64,000 nucleotides of DNA from Achatina immaculata (Eukaryota > Mollusca > Gastropoda > Stylommatophora > Achatinidae): assembly GCA_009760885.1 (NCBI GenBank), contig CM019697.1, positions 34,176,096 to 34,240,095 on the forward strand, given 5' to 3'. Below the pieces are notes generated by a model. It was not told where the DNA came from. It worked only from the letters and a program-made list of their open reading frames with translations, and ran no database searches. Below, piece by piece: positions 13,301 to 22,300 of this stretch. A program made the translations under genes and the position numbers. Each line of letters starts with the position of its first letter. The stretch's first letter is position 1.

Positions 13301-16300
13301 TCAGTAGGTCATTGTATGAGTAGTGCATAAGGGGGGGGGTGGAACTAGACATTGAGGATGTGGCCTGGGAGAAAAGGAGGTGGCAGTCTGAAGACCTCAG
13401 ACTAGCAGACAAAGAACTCCTTCATACACCAGTGACTATCAGAGATCAGAGTCAGTGACCCATGCACAAGTCTCAAGGCAGGGTCATGATGAAATCAGTT
13501 CAGATGAACAAAGATCAAGCATGGCAAAACTGGATATGAGAAAGCCTCATGTACAAGATATACCAGAGTCAAAACAAGAACCTTTTGAAAGTTTTTCCAT
13601 AGTGTCACTGTCATCTGAACCAAAACATCAAGATGATCCTCTTATCTCAGGAAATGGATTCCAAGTCCCTTCTCTCAATGAGAGGGCTGCGAAAGATTCA
13701 CCTGGATCAGGTTCAGATAGAGACAAGGGGAAAGAAATGGAGTCGCAGATGGTTAGTGAGAAGGAAACTGACACTCTGTCAGAGTTACCTACCAGTGTTG
13801 TCAGTACAGACAGCACCATCTCCAGAATCCAGTCAGCAGTTCAACAGCTGAAAGATGCTACACAGGACGTGGAGAATGAAGCATATAGTAACCCTAGGGA
13901 AATGTTTACAGTCTCAACAAGCAGTAGTCATGATAATGTCATACATAATCCTAGATGGGTGAGTGCAGGCAGCATACACAGGCAGAAGAACAGTGAATTG
14001 GATCTGTCCCCTGCAGAGCAGCAGAGCCTGAGGATGCCAGAGGAAACTTACTGGGAAACTCCAAGAGAGGAGGATGTTAGTGTAAAAATCAGAAGGCCTA
14101 AAGATTACATCAGACAGTGGGAAGACACCATGGATCGTTTGTCGGGGGTGTCAGTTGTTGACGAGTTTGGATCACCAAGGTCCCCTTTGATCAGTAGTTA
14201 CAGAGTCCGGTTACCACCGAGATCAAAGTCAGTAGAAACAAGGAAGTCTTCTTACAAAAGTCCTGTGCAAGCCAGTTTTGGAAAAAGTTGCACCTTGGAT
14301 TCCCGAAGTAAATCAAGTGATATATTGCACAGGGTTAGCATGTCATCACAGAATGATCATAGTATTATCTCAAATACTGATCCTGTACAAAGCTACAGAA
14401 ATAAAATTCCTACAGCATTTACAGAGAAAATCAGCTCCAGCACAGAAGAGTTCAAGATTATACCTGAATATATGCATAGTGAGCAAGATTCCAGGTCAGC
14501 AAGACCAAGTGCCAAAATTATGGAAGGGGATACCAATCTGCCAGGAGAACATATCCATGCCACTGTCCCCAAAGACACCTTTACTTCACAAAAGATTCAG
14601 CCCGTAAGTTCAGCTGAGCCCACTGAACAAATCGAATTAATGACGAGAAGTAATTCTGAGCCCTCTGTCTCAAATGCAAGGGTTCGATTCCAACTAGCAG
14701 ATCTTATGTCTCAACATATAAATCAGCCACAGCTGAAGGAGCCACAGACACTTGATGATGCTTCTGCTTTATCCATGTCCCATATTTCCCCATGGAGGCC
14801 AACTATTAATTCACTTGAACTGCCAGGCAGAAGTGAGAGAGAATCTGATGCATTATTGCCTTCAGCTCTAAGGTCACAGTCAGTTCCCTCACAGAAGTTC
14901 TTGATAAGAGAACAAGTAGATGACATCTTAAGTCCGCAAGTAGGGGAATCTTTAGAGAAGTTTGATATATCATCTTCTCCTTTCCCAAAAGAAGAGCGGC
15001 TGATAGCAGATAATGATTTAAAAACCTGGGCAGAGATTGATAATCAACAGTCTAGGATAAATGTTTCGAGTGCTTGCCGAGTCACAGATAACACAGACTA
15101 TCCCGAACAGACTTTCAGATCTATGCAGACTTTGTCAGAGTCACTGCCAGAGTCACTTACTGAAGATTTAAATTCTAACACAAGATGGGATGTAAGCAAA
15201 AACTATGTGAGCTATGTTAGTGAGAGGGCTGAAGATATGCAGGCTCCCATAAGAAATGGAGGAGCAGGGAGAGTACCAAGGAGAGAGGCATGGGAGCTTG
15301 AGAGAAGAAGAAAGGAGGATACATCAGTTTTAAGTAATGGGACAGACTATTTAAATCAGACTAAGTTGATTGAATCCTTGTATAGAGAGATTGAAGTCTT
15401 GAAGCAGAAAGTTGAAACGCTGGAGAAGAGTGATGCTACACACTACATGAACGTTGGGACAAGGTCATCCACTGGGGCAGATGGCACGGCATACAGAGCT
15501 TCCTATGAAGTAAAGGATGAAAATAGAATTAAAAAACCTGGTCACTACAATAAAATATTAGTTGGCTCAGGCATGGAGAGAGCTACATCTTGTCCTCATC
15601 TGCAGCCTAGCAGACGCTCAAAAGCCACAAGATCCTTATCCAGAATTGATGCAAAGACTTCAGGTGTATCTGAACATGATACAGTAACCAGAAATGTAGA
15701 CAGCACTCACCTTAGCTTGAGTGATAATTTTTCAGTTAGTCCAAATTATTCAGCGTCTGGGCATAAAAAGGAACATGATCTCCAGAGAGAGGAACGGAGA
15801 GGTCTGAACAACAGGAGTCCATCTCGTAGCATGGACCCTGAGATCTGGGGTAGTGACCTCAGTGCCCCTGGAGACTTTGAACCTGACAGGCAAGATAGAT
15901 GGAAACAGTTGATATCATGTCATGACTTGTCAGGGTCTGAGGTCATTGAGCTCAAACAGGCCCTGGCATATACTGTGGCAGAGAACAACATTCTTCAGGC
16001 AAAGCTCAACAATGCACGACAGGAAGTTCATGATAAGCTGAAACACACCAACGGAGTTCTAGATGACTGTCGGTGCCACCTAGCTAGGGCTCAGGCAGAA
16101 AACATGGAGCTAAGGACGATGCTAGGACAGGAGAAAAAAAGGAGTGAATCTTTTGGGAGCAAGAATAAAGAACTAGAGAAGAACATTTCTGAGGTAAGAG
16201 AGAGAAAATCTGATTTCAGAAGAGCATGTTACTGTAGTAGGGTTAGTTTATTTTAGTGAAGCTGTTAAAGGTTTAGTTTTAAGTGGTTTCTTTATGAAGT

Positions 16301-19300
16301 AATATTTAAGGGGATATTTGGGGTTTCTGGTATTTCCTTCATCCACTTCCCATTTCATAAGGCCCCAGATTCCATCCAGCCTCTAAAAATGGGTACCAGA
16401 GAAATCTGGGAAGGTAAATGTGGCCAGGCATGATACCGACCACATCACGGTTTCATGTGGCCAAATGTCTTGGAAATAATGGGCCATGATACAGTGTCCT
16501 TGAGGTACCTTGCCCCTGCTTATGAAGATTGAGAAAACTCATTTTGTCAGTGCAAGTGTCTTTTTATGATGAGGTTTATAGGGACATGGAAATTATTATA
16601 AGAATAATTTTAGTAACTTCTTTTCTTGAAAATATCCATGTTAATGTCTGAAAGTGAAGAAAAAGAATAAAGTTTATAGTTTTCATGGATAACATATAAC
16701 AAATAAAAAAGTTCCAGTATAAGATGCAATGAACAGTTATTTATACGAGTATATACGATATTTGTTATTAGGTGAAAAAAGAAAACAAACAGCTGGAGAG
16801 TGACCTCGACCAGACTTCCATAATGCTTGACCATTCTCTGACCAAGACCATACCTGGGATAGATGCTTTAGAAGCTGAAAACTCCAGACTCCTTTCAAGG
16901 CTTACCAGCATGGAACATGAAAATGACGACCTGAAGGAAGTATGTCTTTGTTGAACAGTTCTTTTCTCTTGCACAGACAATAATGACTAATCATTGCCAT
17001 GGAAAAGCAGTAACAGAGTTTTTGTCCTTTGGTTCCTTCCTCTTCAAACATCCTCAGGGATATCAAGTCAGACATCTTTGAAGAATGCAGAAGTCCACGT
17101 CAGGTGAAGGCCGTGTGTGCTCCTGATATGTAGGGCAAATGCTGTTGTACATATGGTTTTCAGTATGTTAAGAAAGCTAGGATTTTCAGACAAAATCCAG
17201 TTCGTGAGTGTGAAACTACATTCATGTTAAAAGAGGATAGAAATTCTTGCTCTGTTCTGATAAACTACCGTTTTCAGTTATAAGGATGTGAAGTTTTGTT
17301 CTTTGAAAACAGAATATCGTAAACTGTCTATAGCATGACAATTAGTACGATGGATTGTTTTCTGTTCCGGACAACAACAAAAAATTTTCCTTGAAGCTAC
17401 AGTTTCTGTGGTCGGCACGCGTGTAACACATTTCACTAGCACATTCTTATGCTTGCTGTTGCCTTTTGTTGAACGAGTTCATAAAAATAAAATGCATTTG
17501 CTAGCATTTCAAGTGACTAAGAATATGTTAAAATAAAAATTCATGCAGACTCAGTATGGAATATGGTTTGTGTCAGTACAACATTGCTCTGAAGGGACTC
17601 CAGCAACATCTCTAAAACAGTCACGTGCTGGACGCCCAAGAGAAAAAAGAAAGGCAAGGCTACTAAAGGCTATCAGGATGAGAACTAAGGAAACAGAAAT
17701 GAGTAGCATGCAACATAGGTAAGACACAACACAAAGGCTGGCTGCAGACTTTAAAGAGTGGAGGGAATTTGTTACTGCTGTACAAGATGGCACATGGCAT
17801 ACCGGGTAGTGATTGCTTAGTTGATCACCAGCCAAGAACATGGATGGATGGAATACACCATCCACTTGTTTGTAAAATCAGTTTTATTTTTGTCCCACAA
17901 CATTTGGGTACTTCTGGAAATGAAAGAGCAGGTCAGTGGGTAGGACAAGTTCATCTATGAGATTTGCTGGTATGGATCAGAGAGAGTGCACAAGGGCACT
18001 TACCAAGTTTAGCCTAGGGGCATGTGTGTCAATTAACCTGTCACTGTCAGAGTGCGAAGAAGAAGATGATCATAACAAACACCCGCATTAAAACTCATTG
18101 GGAAAACATATGAATAAGAAGTATATTAAGCAGAAGTAGAACCCTGCAATTTTTGAAAGTAGTCATTAAACTGCATATAAGTAAGTAAGCAGGTAACTAT
18201 GGATTCTGTATCTAGATTTCACTTTTCAGTGTTTTTTTTTTCCTCTTATTGCATTTAGCCTGAAAATTGCTTATTTCTTTGTTCTCAAGGAGATACACAT
18301 TCTCAAACGTAACCAAATAAAGGCCATGAACACTATGGACAATCTGAGAGAATGCTTATCTAAAGTTCGTCGTGAACGCCATGAACTGTTTAGTGAACTT
18401 GCATCAATGGGAGGATTAGAAGAAAAATCTCAAGTAAGGAAGACAGACAGAAGTCTCCAGGAGAAAGGGGTTCAAGATGAGTGGGAGAGAAAAGAGAATG
18501 AGGGAAGGATGAATAATTTTAAACATGACTCTGGTGAGAATATCTTTCCAGATACATATTACTCCTCCTCTTTTGGCAACAGAGACTTTAATAATGTGGA
18601 CAGAATTCCACAGAGACTTTCTGGACAGTATGAGCATGATCCCTTACAGGAGTCCTTGCATTCTGGTGGTCCTCGGCATCACTATCAATATTACAGTCAA
18701 ACTTCAGTAAGTGACAGAGAGATATACCCACACAGAAAAGGTTATGTGCCTCGAAGCAGAAGCTGTAGCCCTCATCACGCAGGCAGATCAACTTCTTCTC
18801 CTGGCTACTACAATCCAGAATTTGCAGGAGAATCATATTTTGATATGGCTTTTGAGAAAAGGGGAAACAGTATGAGACAGAAGCACAAGTTTGTTCCAGT
18901 CACTGGCCAGTTCTCACAGAAGCCACAATTGTCATATTCCCCAGACAGATTTAATACATTTAGATATAGCTCCAGCTCTCCCAGTCACATCTGGGCCAGA
19001 AGGAATTTATACTCAAGGCCTTACTCAACACACACCCAACTAAACAGGTCATTCAGTTCAGCTGAAGATTTACTGATGAAGAGAAGAAGGAGCCCCAGTC
19101 CATTTCTGCGCAGAAATCGTCCCAGTTCAATTAACAGTAGCAGAAGCAGGGAAAACATTGTAACAACAGGGAGAAGTTACAGTCCAACATACACAAGGTA
19201 CAGTAATTAAGTGTTTTCTTACACAAAAGTGTATCTTAGCAGTGTGTGTGTAACTTATGAAGAAAAATATTTGATAATTCTAGCATTTGATAAATGCTTT

Positions 19301-22300
19301 AAATAAGAAAAGTCAGGCTACAAGTAATGAGTACATGGCCAATAGCTGTTTTCATTTTAGAAGATGGTTTTGAAGCAGGTAAGGTGTCAGCTGTTTCATG
19401 GAATTTTCTGAATATCATCTCCCATTTTTAAATGTACCAAAATTTGGCTGGCATAATGGCCCATGTAACAGTAAACTATATGTGGTATGGTCAAGTTTCT
19501 TAACACTGACATGTTCTGCCTTCAGATTTTGGACCATGTTTCCTCACATTTAGAGTCCCAGTCCATATGACCTGATTTTTTTTTATTGATAGTTTCTTCC
19601 TAGTTGTTATAGCTAAGGAAAAATCACTGTCTTATACACATCCTTCAATCTCTGTTTTGGTTTACTTCATGGCTTCCTTTCCAACAGAAGTTCTCCATGC
19701 AATATTTTACTCTGGATATATTTGACATCCATTCTTGCCATTCACATGGCATAGCTATGAAATGCACATATTTATCTGTTGTTAAATTCATTTGACAGTA
19801 GTGGAATCATTTTGTTGACCATCTTTATAATGAATTAAGAAAGAACATTTTATACATAACAGATTGTAAGGTAAGGTAAAGTCAGGTAAAAACTCCCATT
19901 TCCATGCCATTAAGGTGTAATGAGGATACAGTGTTAAGCCTGTGTTTCCAAGACCTTTGGCACATGAAAATGTGATGTGGGCAGTATCATGCCTGGCTGC
20001 ATTTACCTTCCCAGAATTCTCTGGTACCAGTTTTTAAAGGCTGGGTTGACTCCGAGGCCTTCCTGGCGTGGTGAAACCAGAAAAAAAGTCCCACTGCTGG
20101 GACTTGAAACTGGTACCGCCGGATTAGTAGACCTAATGCCTAACCACTCTGCCAGACAGGCTGCCACATAATGGAGTGAAATAAGTTTGTTGGTTGTTCT
20201 GTCTCCTTCGAGCTGTGACAAGAATGTTCATCATCATCATCATCATCATCATTGCCTTTCACTCCCTTGAGAGCATAGGGCACAGAAAAAGAATGTTCAT
20301 GGATAAAGAATGTTCATGGAAAAAGAATGTTCATGGAAAAAGAATGTTCATGAGAAAAGAATGAACAGAATGTTCATAGCGGCCAACAAATTGAAACAAG
20401 AGCGTTGTATCACACATGGGGGGGGGGGTCACAGTGGCTAGGCTGAAAATCAAAAGTGGATCCAAAAAGCAAAACTTCTTAGCTGACTCCACCACCATAT
20501 GAACCATATCAAGCATTGCCCTGTTAGCCAGACTGAGCCTGCTGCTAAGAGCATCAATGGAGAAGTGAGATTAGGTCTTATCCCTAAGACTCTTTACTGG
20601 TAACCTGCCATGGTTATTTTTGCTCCCAGGTTTACTGGTAACCTGCCATGGTTATTTTTGCTCCCAAGTTTACTGGTAACCTATCATGGTTATTTTTGCT
20701 TCCAAGTTTACTTGTAACCTATCATGGTTATTTTTGCTCCCAAGTTTACTGGTAACCTATCATGGTTATTTTTGCTCCCAAGTTTACTGGTAACCTACTA
20801 TGGTTATTTTTGCTCCCATGTTTACTGGTAACCTACCATGGTTATTTTTGCTCCCATGTTTACTGGTAACCTACCATGGTTATTTTTGCTCCCAGGTTTA
20901 CTGGTAACCTGCCATGGTTATTTTTGCTCCCAAGTTTACTGGTAACCTATCATGGTTATTTTTGCTTCCAAGTTTATATAACTCCACAAATGTGCCAATA
21001 TAATATGTATATTTTCACAAGTGTGCCATTATAGTGTATATGTTAGTCTGTCCATTGTGAAATAGGTTAATAATACAGAGAAGGATACTAAGTCACTTAC
21101 AGTTTTTGAGGAAAAGGGAAAAGACAAGTTTCTGGCAACAGTTTGTGAGGAAAGGAGAAAGGACAAGTTTCTGGCAACAGTTTGTGAGGAAAGGAGAAAG
21201 GACAAGTTTCTGGCAACAGTTTGTGAGGAAAGGAGAAAGGACAAGTTTCTGGCAACAGTTTGTGAGGAAAGAGGAAAGGACAAGTTTCTGGCAACAGTTT
21301 GTGAGGAAAGAGGAAAGGACAAGTTTCAGGCAATATAAAAGAAAAATAAATATGAGCATAACAAAGAAAGAAAATATAAGGTAGAAATAAAAATAGTCTT
21401 AGGAGAGTATGTGAAGCAGAAAGTAAAGGATCAGTAGTTGCATACAAGAATTTTTTTGTTTTTTTTTTTACAAACTTTCACAGCAAAGACTTATCCAATA
21501 GTTCTTAATTTATCAGGCATTCAGACAGCCGCAGGGATGGGCTGCAGCATACATCTTTGGAAAGCAACCATGGCAATATTCATCATAGGAACCTTTCTCC
21601 AGAATATCATTTCCCACCCACAGACAAAGGATGCGGTTGGTATTTCATGAAGACCAAGAGAAGACCACGCCGTTCAGAAATCAAAACCGGAGAAGTTGCG
21701 ATGAAATATGAGAATGAATTTGATGAAGAGGACAAACTTGTTAACTTTTTATCTAAATCTTCCTTGTCCAAAAGAAAACCATGGTCAGATATGCCGAGGT
21801 ATGTCAGTTTTAGATCCTTTTTTTTGGGGAGGGGGGGGGAAAGAGGCTTTGCTGCTCAAACATTGCTCGGTGTTACTGTGACAAGTTACGCAGTTCAAAC
21901 GTCAGTATAATCAGTCATGACATGAGCAACTCAATAAAATGATGCTTGATAGATCTCATAACAGCTAACATATACCTGTTTCAGAGCCATCTTCTGTGGT
22001 GAAATGTGGCACTATTTCCCCCCCCCCTCCTTCCACCACTTATTTCTTTTTAGTTCATGCACTTTTGAATTTATTACCTGATTCATGGACAGATTATTTC
22101 CTTTTAGCCATGTGTGTACTGTGCAGGAAATTTTGCTTGACACAAGTTTTAGGTACCAATTTTCACCACATATGAAGCATGGATGCTGGTGTCTTGAGTA
22201 CATTCACTAATCTTCACATAAGAAGAAATTCACCATGGATAGTATAAATGCCATCTCTGAAATTCTGCAAATAATTTGAATAAATAAATAAATAAGTTAA

